Assembly (NCBI RefSeq): GCF_030409415.1
Contig: NZ_JAUFPW010000012.1
Location: 124,001-188,000, forward strand
Length of the DNA: 64,000 nucleotides
Direction: 5' to 3'
Origin: Pedobacter aquatilis
GTDB lineage: Bacteria; Bacteroidota; Bacteroidia; Sphingobacteriales; Sphingobacteriaceae
The position numbers and the translations under genes are program-made. The notes under the pieces are model-generated. The model did not search any database. It was not told the origin of the DNA and saw nothing but the letters and a program-made list of their open reading frames with translations. Below are positions 8,883-18,573 of the stretch, one piece after another; within the stretch, counting starts at the first letter, position 1; each line of letters opens with the position of its first letter.

Positions 8883-10172
8883 TTAAATAAGATGATTAAT
8901 TATCAGAACACCTAACAATCCAAGTATGGAAACAATGGTTTCCATCATGGTCCAGGTTTTAAAGGTTTGTTTTAAGCTTAGGTTGAAATATTCCTTAAAC
9001 ATCCAAAATCCGGTATCGTTTACATGAGAAAACATTAAACTGCCTGCACCAACGGCTAAAACCATTAACTCTGGTGATGCACCAATACCTATTAACGGTA
9101 AAACTATGCCAGATGCGGTAAGTGCGGCAACGGTAGCAGAACCCAATGTAACCCTTAAGGTAGCAGTTATTAACCATGCCAGAAATAAGGGTGATAAATT
9201 CAGGCCCATGGTAAGCAATTTAACAGTTTCACCCACGCCACTATCTACCAGGATTTGTTTAAAGGCACCGCCTGCTGCAATAATTAGAATAATCATGGCA
9301 ATACTTTTAACGCCCTCAACGCAAGATTCCATTGCCTTCGCAACCGGATTAGTTTGAACTAAAACCGTTATTAAAACGGCAATAAGTAAAGCGGATGTTG
9401 GATCTGATAAAAAGATGAATATTGGTTTTAATAAATATGGTTGTGTTATGGCCGTTCCAATTGTGCCGGCAATAATTAGGAATACAGGCAATAAAGCTGT
9501 AAAAAAACTTTTTCCTCCGGATGGTAAATTTTCATCTTCCGAAATAGTAAACTGCGTCGAATCACTATCTGAAGGTCGTTTAATAATCATTCTCGGGAAA
9601 TAAACACCGGCAATTATTGCAATGGGTAGACTTAATATTAAACCATATATCAAGGTTTTGCCAACATCAGCCTTAAAAATTGCGGCTAATGATACAGGAC
9701 CCGGATGAGGTGGTAAAAAACCGTGAGTAACAGAAAGTGCAGCTGCCATCGGTATACCGATGTAAAGCTTGGGTAACCCTGTTGCGCTTGCAATCGCAAA
9801 AACCAATGGAATCAATACAACAAAGCCAGCGTTGTAAAATAGTGGAATGCCGACCAATAAGCCCGTAATTAAAACCGCCCATTGAATATTTTTCTGTCCG
9901 AAGGCTTTAATTAAGATAAAAACGATTTTACGGGCAGCACCACTATCTTCAATTAATTTACCCATCATGGCACCCAAGGCCAATACCATCACCATTCCTC
10001 CCAGGGTACTTCCTACGCCATTGCTAATAGCGCTCATTACTTTAGTGGCAGGCATACCTAAAAATAAACCGGTCAAAATAGCTACTAATAAAAGCGCTAT
10101 CATTGGGTTTAACTTTTTAATTATCAATATAAAAAGGAGCACTATGCCTAAAAAGACAATGAGTAATGACAT
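8883..10172 (-). CDS. gntP: GntP-family gluconate:H+ symporter
   Basis: The 429-residue polytopic membrane protein (about 12 hydrophobic segments) has family signatures: an N-terminal MIALLLVAILTGLFLGMP, HGFLPPHPGP in the middle and the VNDTGFWMFKEYF segment near the C-terminus. GntP members import gluconate or related aldonates. It starts 10 bases after the kinase gene, as last gene of a regulator-kinase-permease operon, and this context supports gluconate. A related aldonate cannot be excluded. Confidence 0.88.
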   Translation of the reverse strand: MSLLIVFLGIVLLFILIIKKLNPMIALLLVAILTGLFLGMPATKVMSAISNGVGSTLGGMVMVLALGAMMGKLIEDSGAARKIVFILIKAFGQKNIQWAVLITGLLVGIPLFYNAGFVVLIPLVFAIASATGLPKLYIGIPMAAALSVTHGFLPPHPGPVSLAAIFKADVGKTLIYGLILSLPIAIIAGVYFPRMIIKRPSDSDSTQFTISEDENLPSGGKSFFTALLPVFLIIAGTIGTAITQPYLLKPIFIFLSDPTSALLIAVLITVLVQTNPVAKAMESCVEGVKSIAMIILIIAAGGAFKQILVDSGVGETVKLLTMGLNLSPLFLAWLITATLRVTLGSATVAALTASGIVLPLIGIGASPELMVLAVGAGSLMFSHVNDTGFWMFKEYFNLSLKQTFKTWTMMETIVSILGLLGVLIINHLI

Positions 10173-10182
10173 GGTTAGAGGT

Positions 10183-11664
10183 TTAAGGTTGATTAATTTC
10201 CTGCATGCATTCTTTTAAATTAAGATATGCTTTTTTGTAAATGGTAAATCTTTGTTTATAGAAAATATGGTTTGCAGGATTGGGATTAATCATATCAAAT
10301 GTTTTCTTCTTGCTTGGATAATAATCTACAATTCCAGTAGTTTTAGCAGCAAGGTAGGCAGCACCTACTGCTGATGCATCTTCTTCAGTGATAAGCAAAA
10401 TTTCTTTTCCGGTAACATCAGCTAAAATCTGCATCCAAGTTTGAGAATGAACAAATCCACCGCTTGCATGAATTTTTTGAATGTTGGCGCCGTTTGCTTC
10501 CATTTCGGTTAATACATCGTTTAAAGAAAAACAAATGCCTTCAATTACAGCTCTTGCCATATGTTTTTGGTGATGCTGATTCGACAATCCTATAAAAACA
10601 CCGGAAGCTTTACTATTCCAGATTGGTGCTCTTTCGCCTGTTAAGTACGGGAGGAAAATTAATCCATTACTGCCAATATCTGTTTTCTCCATCTCTTCAA
10701 ACAAATGGATATAATCTGCTTCATTAAGCTCGTTTTTGCCAAATACATTCTTCATTAGCCATTGTAAGGCTAAACCTCCATTATTAATAGGTCCACCGCA
10801 AATAAATGTTTCTCTATCCAAAATGTAATTGAATGTCATGGCCTTTTTATTTACGATTGGCTTAGTACTCGCAACACGTAAAGCACCAGATGTACCAATT
10901 GTTAATGCTGCCGAACCTTCAAAAATTGCTTCGCTTCCTAAATTTGCCAAACAACCATCACTTGCGCCAATTACAAAACTTAGATTTTCACTTTTGAGCA
11001 AATGCTGATGTATTTGAGTTATTTTCGAACTGCTATACGATGTTGAAACAGGTTCAGATAGATTAGCGGTGCTGATATTGCAAAGTTCTAAAGCTTTATT
11101 ATTCCACTTGAGTGTATCAATGTCAAATAACCCTGTGCATGAAGCAATAGAATAATCAACTACATATTCGCCAAATAGTTTAAACCAGATGTACTCTTTA
11201 ATAGAGATAAATTTATCAGTTTGAGCAAATAATGCAGGCGCATTTTCCTTTAGCCAAATAATTTTGCACAATGGCGACATTGGGTGTATAGGTGTTCCCG
11301 TTTCAGCGTATAGTTTTAAACCAATCTCACTACTTAACAATCTCTCGGCAATGGTAGCGCTGCGATTATCTGCCCAGGTAAGCATTGGCGCTAATGGTAA
11401 ACCTTCCGCATTAACTAAAATTAAGCTATGCATTGCACTACTTAAACCTATTGTAATTGGTTCAGCGCCTAGTTCAGTTTTTAAATCAGCAATACATTTT
11501 AAAAATGCTTGCCAAATAACTTCAGGATCCTGCTCACTATATCCAGGTTTAGAAGAATGGGTAGGATAATGGTGCTGACTCGTACTTATGGGTTCATAAT
11601 TTAAGTTAAGTGCCACAGCCTTTGTGCTGCCAGTACCGATATCGATTCCTATAATGTATTTCAT
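10183..11664 (-). CDS. gntK: FGGY-family carbohydrate kinase, probable gluconokinase
   Basis: A 493-residue sugar kinase opening with IIGIDIGTGSTKAVAL, the FGGY ATP-binding loop. It also has SSAMHSLILV, WADNRSATIAERL, IGASDGCLANLGSEA and the C-terminal HASGGFVHSQTWMQILADVTG. FGGY enzymes phosphorylate gluconate, xylulose, glycerol and others. The adjacent GntP permease and LacI regulator make gluconate the best guess, giving 6-phosphogluconate for the pentose phosphate or Entner-Doudoroff route. It lies 27 bases after the regulator gene. Confidence 0.82.
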   Translation of the reverse strand: MKYIIGIDIGTGSTKAVALNLNYEPISTSQHHYPTHSSKPGYSEQDPEVIWQAFLKCIADLKTELGAEPITIGLSSAMHSLILVNAEGLPLAPMLTWADNRSATIAERLLSSEIGLKLYAETGTPIHPMSPLCKIIWLKENAPALFAQTDKFISIKEYIWFKLFGEYVVDYSIASCTGLFDIDTLKWNNKALELCNISTANLSEPVSTSYSSSKITQIHQHLLKSENLSFVIGASDGCLANLGSEAIFEGSAALTIGTSGALRVASTKPIVNKKAMTFNYILDRETFICGGPINNGGLALQWLMKNVFGKNELNEADYIHLFEEMEKTDIGSNGLIFLPYLTGERAPIWNSKASGVFIGLSNQHHQKHMARAVIEGICFSLNDVLTEMEANGANIQKIHASGGFVHSQTWMQILADVTGKEILLITEEDASAVGAAYLAAKTTGIVDYYPSKKKTFDMINPNPANHIFYKQRFTIYKKAYLNLKECMQEINQP

Positions 11665-11691
11665 GCAAAACTTTAATGTATGCTTATCAGC

Positions 11692-12720
11692 TTAATTTAG
11701 GAGTTGCTTAGTTTGAGTAGATTGCCTAACATTCAATGTCGCTTGAATCCTAAAGATACCATATTCTGTCGGCTTTGTTTCCGGATTTAATCTTTTAAGC
11801 AGCTGCTTAACAATTTTTTCACCTAAAAGTTGAATCGGTTGTTCAATTGCTGTGATTGATGGTTTAATAAATTCAAGCAATTCAAAATCATCGAACGAAA
11901 TTACCGCACGAGAACTAATTAGTTGCTCTTGCCCAATTCGGGATAATTTTAATCCATCCATTGTTAAATAGTTGGTCGAAAAAATAACCGAGTCCAAATC
12001 GGGGTTTTGCTCCAGAAACACTTTAATGCTTTCTGTGGCGTCTTCAGAATTGGTATATTTTATTTTTAAAACATTTTGTTGCTTGCCGGCATGCTCCATT
12101 GCGGCACTATAACCATTCAAACGATCTATCATTTGTTGTTGTTGTGTATCAATGGTTACAAATGCAATATTACTAAAGCCTTTATCCAACAAGTGTTGAC
12201 CTGCATTTTGGGTTGCCAAGTAATTATCGGTAAGGATATAGTCGGCCTTTAAATCAGGTAAATACCTGTCAAATAACACAACAGGGGTTTTACCATTTAC
12301 CAACTCACCAATTTCCTCTTCTAATCCCTCTGCCGTTGCAATAATGTAACCATCAACATGCCTTTCCTTAAACAGGCTCAAAATTTCATTAATCCTTTTT
12401 TTATCATTTCCGGTACTGCTAAATATGATTTTGTAACCATCTGCAGAAGCCTTCTGGTCTATTACGCTGGCAAGACCAGAAAAAAATGGTTTTGAAATAT
12501 CATCAACTAAAAAACCTATAATTTTGGTTTTGCCGGTTCTTAAACTGCGGGCGATGGAGTTTGGTTGATAGCCTAATTCGGCGACTACGCTTAATACTTT
12601 TTCAGTTATGCTGGCGCTGATGTGTTTTTCTTTTGCTCTACCATTTAAAACAAATGATACGGTGGTTGTTGATGTACCCACACGGTTTGCGATATCTTTA
12701 ATCGATATTTTTTCGTGCAT
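11692..12720 (-). CDS. LacI-family transcriptional regulator of the gluconate operon
   Basis: The 342 residues start with a LacI helix-turn-helix (ISIKDIANRVGTSTTTVSFV, followed by LNGRAKEKHISASI) and a hinge helix with NSIARSLRTGKT, then a periplasmic-binding-protein-like sensor domain (about 60-340). It is the first gene of the operon with the kinase and permease, so it probably autoregulates the unit and responds to gluconate or its phosphate. About 140 bases of AT-rich sequence upstream would hold the promoter; I did not find a convincing palindromic operator there. Confidence 0.88.
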   Translation of the reverse strand: MHEKISIKDIANRVGTSTTTVSFVLNGRAKEKHISASITEKVLSVVAELGYQPNSIARSLRTGKTKIIGFLVDDISKPFFSGLASVIDQKASADGYKIIFSSTGNDKKRINEILSLFKERHVDGYIIATAEGLEEEIGELVNGKTPVVLFDRYLPDLKADYILTDNYLATQNAGQHLLDKGFSNIAFVTIDTQQQQMIDRLNGYSAAMEHAGKQQNVLKIKYTNSEDATESIKVFLEQNPDLDSVIFSTNYLTMDGLKLSRIGQEQLISSRAVISFDDFELLEFIKPSITAIEQPIQLLGEKIVKQLLKRLNPETKPTEYGIFRIQATLNVRQSTQTKQLLN

Positions 12721-12864
12721 TGATTTATTTATGCTTAATAAGTTATTATTAGCCAGAATATTAATAAGGCTTAAAACAAATATATAATTAATAATTGCCC
12801 ATTAGCATCAAATTGTATTTAAGCTTGCACAAATCATGAAAAATAGAGATTTTCTCACTAAAGA

Positions 12865-13314
12865 TTATGGCTTATCGAGGTTTGCATCGCTTTGTGCTTT
12901 ATCCACCGAAAGTATTCCATTACCCTCAATCAGAAAACAAACAAGCGCTATCAAAACAATTAGTGAAAGCCAAAACTCACTATAAGGTTTAAATATGCCA
13001 TGCGATAAATTGACGAAAAATGTTGCACCCACGAGTATTGGCAAATTAAGGAGGCAAAAGGTACGTGTGTATGTGCCCAATGTTATCGCCAGGCCACCTA
13101 TAATGTGCATTAAGATAATTAAGTGTGCGAATAAACTGATGGAAACCGCTGCGCCTAAGTGTGCACCTCGCATTAAAGCATTAAATGCATCAAGATTAAT
13201 CCAGAAAGCCACACCTTTCCAAATTAATACTATGCCTAAAATAATTCTAAAAACATCAATCCATGCAGGATGGTGACTATCGCCCCATTTCTGAATTTTT
13301 TTTATTGCGCTCAT
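12865..13314 (-). CDS. DoxX-family membrane protein
   Basis: The 149-residue protein has about four hydrophobic segments. RIILGIVLIWKGVAFWINLD near the start and the following helices match the DoxX/SURF4-like family of small quinone- or redox-associated membrane proteins. Functions in the family are poorly defined. The Crp-like regulator next to it is transcribed in the same direction and ends 66 bases before this gene's start, so co-transcription is possible. Confidence 0.72.
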   Translation of the reverse strand: MSAIKKIQKWGDSHHPAWIDVFRIILGIVLIWKGVAFWINLDAFNALMRGAHLGAAVSISLFAHLIILMHIIGGLAITLGTYTRTFCLLNLPILVGATFFVNLSHGIFKPYSEFWLSLIVLIALVCFLIEGNGILSVDKAQSDANLDKP

Positions 13315-13380
13315 AATAAATAACTTGGTTAGTTTAATTTACGAAAAAAGCATTAATATCTACTAAAAAATATAATATTA

Positions 13381-13992
13381 TTAACTGGCATTTGATAGCT
13401 GCAAGGATTTAGTTCTAATTCTACTTAAAGTTTCTAATCGCATACCCAAATAGCTAGCCAAATAGCGTAATGGAATCCGGTTGGTATTTGAATATGTATT
13501 TTCGAATTTAAGATACCTGCCCATTGCAGAAGGTACTCTGGCAAGAATTGCACGTTCAGCGGCAGCGTGATATTGCAATTCAAGCAATTTTCTGCTTATC
13601 AGATTCGTTTCGGGGAAGTGAGCCAGGAAATCGATATTTTGATAGGGGATAGAAATTAGTTCACTATCTTCCAGTGCCTGAACGTATTCATATGATGGTT
13701 TTGAATGTTGATTTGGGTTACGGATAGCCGCGATGAGTTCATTGTCGATGCCGAACCAAGTACTGATGTCTTTTTGATCTTCCTTTACAAAGCCTCTAAC
13801 CAAACCTTTAACCAAAAAATAAATGGAGTTGTTATTTTCCATTGGGGAAAGAATGAACTTATTCTTCTTAACGTGCATATACCTGCAGGTTTTCAAATGA
13901 TAGTTTATAAAGCCTTCGGATAGGGGATGAAACTGCTCAAAGAAATTTAAAAGCGGTTGTATAAATAAAGGATTTTCTGAATCTTTTATCAT
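13381..13992 (-). CDS. Crp/Fnr-family regulator
   Basis: A 203-residue protein with an N-terminal cyclic-nucleotide-binding-like beta barrel (about 30-125, with ILSPMENNNSIYFLVKGLVRGF) and a C-terminal helix-turn-helix (RIPLRYLASYLGMRLETLSR). The phosphate-binding cassette for cAMP is not obvious, as is usual for Bacteroidota members that sense other signals. It has no FNR-type cysteine cluster. The downstream DoxX gene is a plausible target. Confidence 0.82.
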   Translation of the reverse strand: MIKDSENPLFIQPLLNFFEQFHPLSEGFINYHLKTCRYMHVKKNKFILSPMENNNSIYFLVKGLVRGFVKEDQKDISTWFGIDNELIAAIRNPNQHSKPSYEYVQALEDSELISIPYQNIDFLAHFPETNLISRKLLELQYHAAAERAILARVPSAMGRYLKFENTYSNTNRIPLRYLASYLGMRLETLSRIRTKSLQLSNAS

Positions 13993-14168
13993 ATAAGTTC
14001 GGGAATAATTTAGAGATGTATGCTAATGCGGGAGAAATCCATTGAGGTAATTTTTCCCATTATCAAAGGTATCCTCAATTATTCCAAAGCAACTAGAATT
14101 ATAGCTCCTTAAGCCCTAACGATTCAACGGTTAGATGAATTTATATTCTTAAAAATTATTCTTAAGGT

Positions 14169-15371
14169 TTACTGATTGAAATAACTGCTTGGTAAAGAGC
14201 CTTTTTCTTTTTTAAAGGCGTTGTAGAAAGTAGCCAGGTTCTTAAAGCCCGATTCTTGCGCAATCGCTTCTATAGTCATCCTCGAACCCTTCACAGGATA
14301 GACCTTTAGAAAACATTCTACCCGATAAGCATTAATCCAATCCCTGAAATTCTTTCCAAACTCCTTATTTATAACGTAAGAACAATGATGAATGGGGATA
14401 TTTAGTTTAGTAGCCAAATCAATAATTTGCAAATCTGATTTTAAATACAACTGCTCCTCTTCCATTTCTTTTTTAATAAGTAAGTTGTAGTATAATAGCT
14501 GCTCATCTGAAAGCAGGTTTCTTTTTTTACTTACCGCAATCTGTTTTTGAACGGATTCTTCTTCAACCAAAACTATTGGCTCAGGTGATACGGCTTGTAC
14601 AAGATATGATTTTCCCTCCCACGTAGTAGCAACCAATAAGTAACCGTAAAAAAGTTTAGGTCTGTGAAGTGCGTAAGATAAAATCAATAATAGTGCAACG
14701 CAGTTAAAAATAATGAACGAAGTATGATTTAAAGGGATATTTAATGAAAGATAAATAATTGGCGCTAACCCTATAATTTGGAATAATGTAGCTACACCCA
14801 GAATAAATAATACCCAATCTCTCCCTAAATCTTCTTGCTTGTAGGTTTTAATAATGCCAGATTTTAACACAGACCGCCAGCAAAGAAATAAATAAAACAG
14901 CATTAATGCGGTTCTACCCAAACTATGAATATAACCTGGAAATAGCCCGTTTCTCGCCTTCAAAGTTAAATATCCGTTTTTTGCAAGCTGCTCTGAAATA
15001 AGTGACCAATCGAGCTGTGGCATTCCCGGCCACGGAATTACGTGTATGATTGCCAAAAGTGCCGGCAAAAAATGAAGCCACTGTATTTTTGAAATACCTT
15101 TTCTATCAGTTAAAACACCAATAACATATAAGTAAAAACAAGCTGGTGCTGCAAAATGAAATGGAGTAAGTATTTGAAAGATAATAGATAATACTTGCTC
15201 ATGACCAGTGGTAATGGCTATAGAATTTAAAATCTGGCCAAATCGGGTAAAGAAGACAATAGAGAGCAGGATGTTATTGGTCCGGTTACCTTTTTTAGCA
15301 AAAAAAAGATGTACCGAAAAAAGTAGAAGAAAAAAACAAGTAATACTAACTAAGAAATTTAGGGAATACAT
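14169..15371 (-). CDS. AraC-family regulator with N-terminal membrane domain
   Basis: The first 235 or so residues of this 400-residue protein are hydrophobic, with about seven predicted transmembrane helices. The C-terminal third is an AraC DNA-binding domain with two helix-turn-helix units (IIDLATKLNIPIHHCSYVIN and TIEAIAQESGFKNLATFYNA). Such membrane-bound AraC proteins are common in Bacteroidota and couple an envelope signal to transcription. The gene stands alone and no target is evident nearby. Confidence 0.85.
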   Translation of the reverse strand: MYSLNFLVSITCFFLLLFSVHLFFAKKGNRTNNILLSIVFFTRFGQILNSIAITTGHEQVLSIIFQILTPFHFAAPACFYLYVIGVLTDRKGISKIQWLHFLPALLAIIHVIPWPGMPQLDWSLISEQLAKNGYLTLKARNGLFPGYIHSLGRTALMLFYLFLCWRSVLKSGIIKTYKQEDLGRDWVLFILGVATLFQIIGLAPIIYLSLNIPLNHTSFIIFNCVALLLILSYALHRPKLFYGYLLVATTWEGKSYLVQAVSPEPIVLVEEESVQKQIAVSKKRNLLSDEQLLYYNLLIKKEMEEEQLYLKSDLQIIDLATKLNIPIHHCSYVINKEFGKNFRDWINAYRVECFLKVYPVKGSRMTIEAIAQESGFKNLATFYNAFKKEKGSLPSSYFNQ

Positions 15372-15775
15372 AGCGTTGGCTCTAATATAGCGCTTTGTTG
15401 TAAATTTAGTAATGCATTATGTTAATTTTTTGTACTATTTTAAAAATGATTCATTAACCAAGAGGCTATATACGGCTGGGCGATAGGGAATATCAGCATT
15501 TCTGATTAGACAACTCAAGTTTTAGATTGATGGCGCAATCAACATCCATAGGCTAAACTGAAAGATTGGGCCTTTCTGGCAATTTCTTGCTCTTAATGAA
15601 ATCAAGCTGTTGCTTTTTGCCCCATAAGCTAAAGCCTGGAAATAAATGGGTGTTATTTTACTTAATAATAAATTATTAATCGAGTTACCATATAATTATA
15701 GGTTTCCATCAATTAGCGTCCACCCCTGGATTGGTACCTAAATGTTTGTCAAAAATGGAAGACACGCGTTTCTCG
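15372..15775. other. Gene-free stretch
   Basis: No recognisable gene. On the minus strand about 35 codons ending at 15553 are open and read like the tail of a protein (FPGFSLWGKKQQLDF), but I found no start and no family. It may be a relic. Confidence 0.35.
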
Positions 15776-16090
15776 TTAATGCTTTTCTAATTCGTTCAGT
15801 ATAATGTAAGAGGATAGTGTATTGACCAAGTGCTCCTGATTTTGCCCATGCCGCATACTGGCGGTCAATAGCTTCACTGCTGAGGAATTCCGTCCGCTGT
15901 GTCTTGTAATTAAAAATGTAAATTCTCTGTGGTCCATTCCTGTATCTCCTTTTGTGAAAAAAGTTTCCAGTTCACAACGGAACGATGAATCTTCGTTCGT
16001 ATTTACCAGTGCGGTAAGTTCATATTTGGCAGATACCTCAACTATGCCGTAGTCAGGAAAGTCAACACAAACGCTTATCTCTTTTCTCAT
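15776..16090 (-). CDS. Hypothetical protein, 104 residues
   Basis: I do not recognise this protein. It is predicted soluble, with no signal peptide or membrane segment, beta-rich in its first half (ISVCVDFPDYGIVEVSAKYEL) and probably helical at the end. It starts with ATG at 16090 and stands alone, 84 bases before the GH43 gene end in the same orientation. Confidence 0.5.
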   Translation of the reverse strand: MRKEISVCVDFPDYGIVEVSAKYELTALVNTNEDSSFRCELETFFTKGDTGMDHREFTFLITRHSGRNSSAVKLLTASMRHGQNQEHLVNTLSSYIILNELEKH

Positions 16091-16174
16091 TACTTAAATT
16101 TGTTTAGCAAGCGTAGTTATATAAATGATCCGCTAATTGTTGGTAATCACTAAGGGAAATGATTGCTTTATAAT

Positions 16175-17110
16175 TTATTTAGGGAGGATTTTTTTTAGAT
16201 TGCCCGAGCCATCGAATTTTAAACTATCAATGCACAATTCACGCAGAACATATTCCTGATTCTGAGGTACAATCCGGTGGTATAATATATAATCCTGTCC
16301 TTTAAAATTGAACACTGTATGGTGACCAGGGCCAATTGTTCTAGTTGATGGAATGGTTTGTAGTATTGGTGAATTTACGCCGGTAGTGAATGGGCCGAAA
16401 GGGCTTTCACCCACAGCATACCCAATTTTATAGGTTTCATCTATCGCCTTTCCGGCAGAATACATCAAAAAATATCGGTTGTCTTTTTTTATCATATGCG
16501 GCGCTTCAAAGTAATTAGGTGGAGTAATTTCCTGCGGAAGCCCATCAAAACTGTGCATATCGGCTTTTAGTTTAACGGCCATGCACTTTCCGTTAATCCA
16601 GTTAAATCCTGAACCCCAATATAAATATGCTTTTCCGTCGCTATCAATAAAGCAATCAGAATCAATGTTATGGACAGTCTTGAAATCTGTTGCCCGGATT
16701 AAAGGCGTATTATCAGCTTTTAGGTTTTGCCATGGCCCGAGCGGGTTGCTGCTGACACCGGCCCAGATTTCACTTCCGGCAGAAACATACATGTAAAATT
16801 TACCATCAATCCCTTTTACCACTGATGGTGCCCATACTTTTGAATCATTTGAACTTGAGCTTGTACATAATGCTTTGGTTGGCCAATTCAGCTTATGGCG
16901 CTTGAAACTATTGAAATCCTCGGTTTCGAATACCGCCAGTTCATCTCCGCCCCAAGGGTCGATAGTAGCATATATAAAATAATGTCCCTTGTTTTGCACA
17001 ACCGTCGGATCTGCAAAGTAACCTTTGATAATTGGTTTTTTTAAGCCCTGTGAAAACACTTGCAGACTCAACAGGCTTATGAGCAAACTCAATTGGAAAA
17101 TCTTCTTCAT
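16175..17110 (-). CDS. Secreted glycoside hydrolase family 43 enzyme
   Basis: Five-bladed propeller hydrolase of family 43, which covers arabinanases, arabinofuranosidases, xylosidases and galactosidases. Visible marks are KGYFADPTVV (Asp, catalytic base), NIDSDCFIDSDGKAYLYWGS (pKa-modulating Asp), YFEAPHMIKK (Glu, general acid) and GPGHHTVFN. I moved the start to 17110 because MKKIFQLSLLISLLSLQVFSQ is a clean signal peptide and the upstream extension overlaps the GH28 gene. It starts 4 bases after GH28, so they are co-transcribed, which favours a pectin side-chain (arabinan or galactan) substrate. Confidence 0.85.
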   Translation of the reverse strand: MKKIFQLSLLISLLSLQVFSQGLKKPIIKGYFADPTVVQNKGHYFIYATIDPWGGDELAVFETEDFNSFKRHKLNWPTKALCTSSSSNDSKVWAPSVVKGIDGKFYMYVSAGSEIWAGVSSNPLGPWQNLKADNTPLIRATDFKTVHNIDSDCFIDSDGKAYLYWGSGFNWINGKCMAVKLKADMHSFDGLPQEITPPNYFEAPHMIKKDNRYFLMYSAGKAIDETYKIGYAVGESPFGPFTTGVNSPILQTIPSTRTIGPGHHTVFNFKGQDYILYHRIVPQNQEYVLRELCIDSLKFDGSGNLKKILPK

Positions 17111-17114
17111 AAAA

Positions 17115-18530
17115 TTAAAAGGAACTGTTCGATACCCTGAAGTTTGCCATTTGCAACTTGCTGACATTTATCTTTTTGACGGCTTTGCCTGCATAACCCG
17201 GTTTACTTTTACCCCAGATAACCTGACTGTTTGACAATCGTATTGTACCTGTATTTTCGAAATAGAAACCGGCAATATCACTTTTTACCAATCCCTCTAC
17301 GTTGCTTGGTCTCCTATCATAGTAGCCGCCTTCCAGATTGGTTGTCTTGTTCATAGTAACACTAACCTGGTCAAAGCTGATGTCCGATACTCTGTCAGCA
17401 GAGGCGCTGCTGACGTATACGCCACCTTCGCCGATGCACTGGATGTTGCTAAAGCTAATATCGCGTACTGCGCCAACCTCACCCTTGGTGCTGCCTTTTG
17501 GTAAACGCCAGCCTGCATCCTTATTATTAGCGGTTGCACGTGGATAGGCAGTTATATAAATTGGCTCTGATTTCCCCCACCAGACATCTGAAAAAAGTTT
17601 TGATTCAATCACCAGATTGGAGAAAACCACATTACATACCGTTCCTTCATCCCTGTTCTGAATGCCCACACCCCTGTTACTCTTGCGTATATTACAGTTG
17701 TTAATCAAAATATTGCTGATTCTATCCATGTTTTCTGAACCTATTTTAATCGCACAGGAACTGGAAGTCATCGTACAATTACTAATGACGATATTTTCAC
17801 AGGCGCCATATTCTTCAAATTCCCTGCGGTTCTTCAGACAAATACAATCATCCCCTGATTCAATGTAACAATTGGTAATTCTTACATTCTTACTATGGTC
17901 TAAATCAATCCCATCACTGTTCCTGATTTTGATGCTGTTCAGCAAGGTGATGTTTGATATCGCAACATCATCACACCCAACCAGGTGGATGGTCCAGTAG
18001 GCTGAATTTTGAAAAGTGACACCCTCTATATTCAGTTTTTTGCAACCGATAAGCGTTAGAATGTGTGGTCGCGGGTCTACGATTTCAAATGGTTTTAATT
18101 CGTAGGAATCTTCCAGTTCTGCCCCCATGAAGGATATGCCGTTTCCATCAATAACACCTGTTCCGGTAATGCTAACCCGTTCCAGTTTCTCGCCACCAAT
18201 CCAGATGGTGCCTTCGCCTTTATTATCTTTAAAGGCACTTTTGGTATAAATGCTTTCATCAGGGTTCGCTAAGATTTTCGCACCACCTTCTATTCTTAAT
18301 TCCACAAAGGATTTTAAATCAAACGGACCAGCCAAATAAACATGCCCACCAGGTACTAAAACTTGACCGCCACCTGCTGCCGAGCATTCATCAATAGCCT
18401 TTTGAATAGCCGCAGCATCATTTGTTTTTCCATCGCCCTTGGCTCCATATTTTATAATATTATATTGCGCTTTAGCGATGAAATGTAGAAAAAGAGCAAA
18501 TGTTAGGGCAATAATAATTTTGGTTTTCAT
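17115..18530 (-). CDS. Secreted glycoside hydrolase family 28 (polygalacturonase-like)
   Basis: A signal peptide (MKTKIIIALTFALFLHFIAKAQ) precedes a right-handed parallel beta-helix starting YNIIKYGAKGDGKTNDAAAI. Family-28 sites are NSDGIDLDHS and ESGDDCICLK, which carry the catalytic aspartates. The classical GHG motif is replaced by SSCAIKIGSE and RIK by RGVGIQN, so this is not a standard polygalacturonase; an exo-acting or rhamnogalacturonan-type specificity is more likely. It sits between the symporter gene (44 bases upstream) and GH43, consistent with a small pectin-use operon. Confidence 0.85.
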   Translation of the reverse strand: MKTKIIIALTFALFLHFIAKAQYNIIKYGAKGDGKTNDAAAIQKAIDECSAAGGGQVLVPGGHVYLAGPFDLKSFVELRIEGGAKILANPDESIYTKSAFKDNKGEGTIWIGGEKLERVSITGTGVIDGNGISFMGAELEDSYELKPFEIVDPRPHILTLIGCKKLNIEGVTFQNSAYWTIHLVGCDDVAISNITLLNSIKIRNSDGIDLDHSKNVRITNCYIESGDDCICLKNRREFEEYGACENIVISNCTMTSSSCAIKIGSENMDRISNILINNCNIRKSNRGVGIQNRDEGTVCNVVFSNLVIESKLFSDVWWGKSEPIYITAYPRATANNKDAGWRLPKGSTKGEVGAVRDISFSNIQCIGEGGVYVSSASADRVSDISFDQVSVTMNKTTNLEGGYYDRRPSNVEGLVKSDIAGFYFENTGTIRLSNSQVIWGKSKPGYAGKAVKKINVSKLQMANFRVSNSSF

Positions 18531-18573
18531 TGTTGATGATGAATTTTAATACGTTGAGATTGGTTATAATTAT

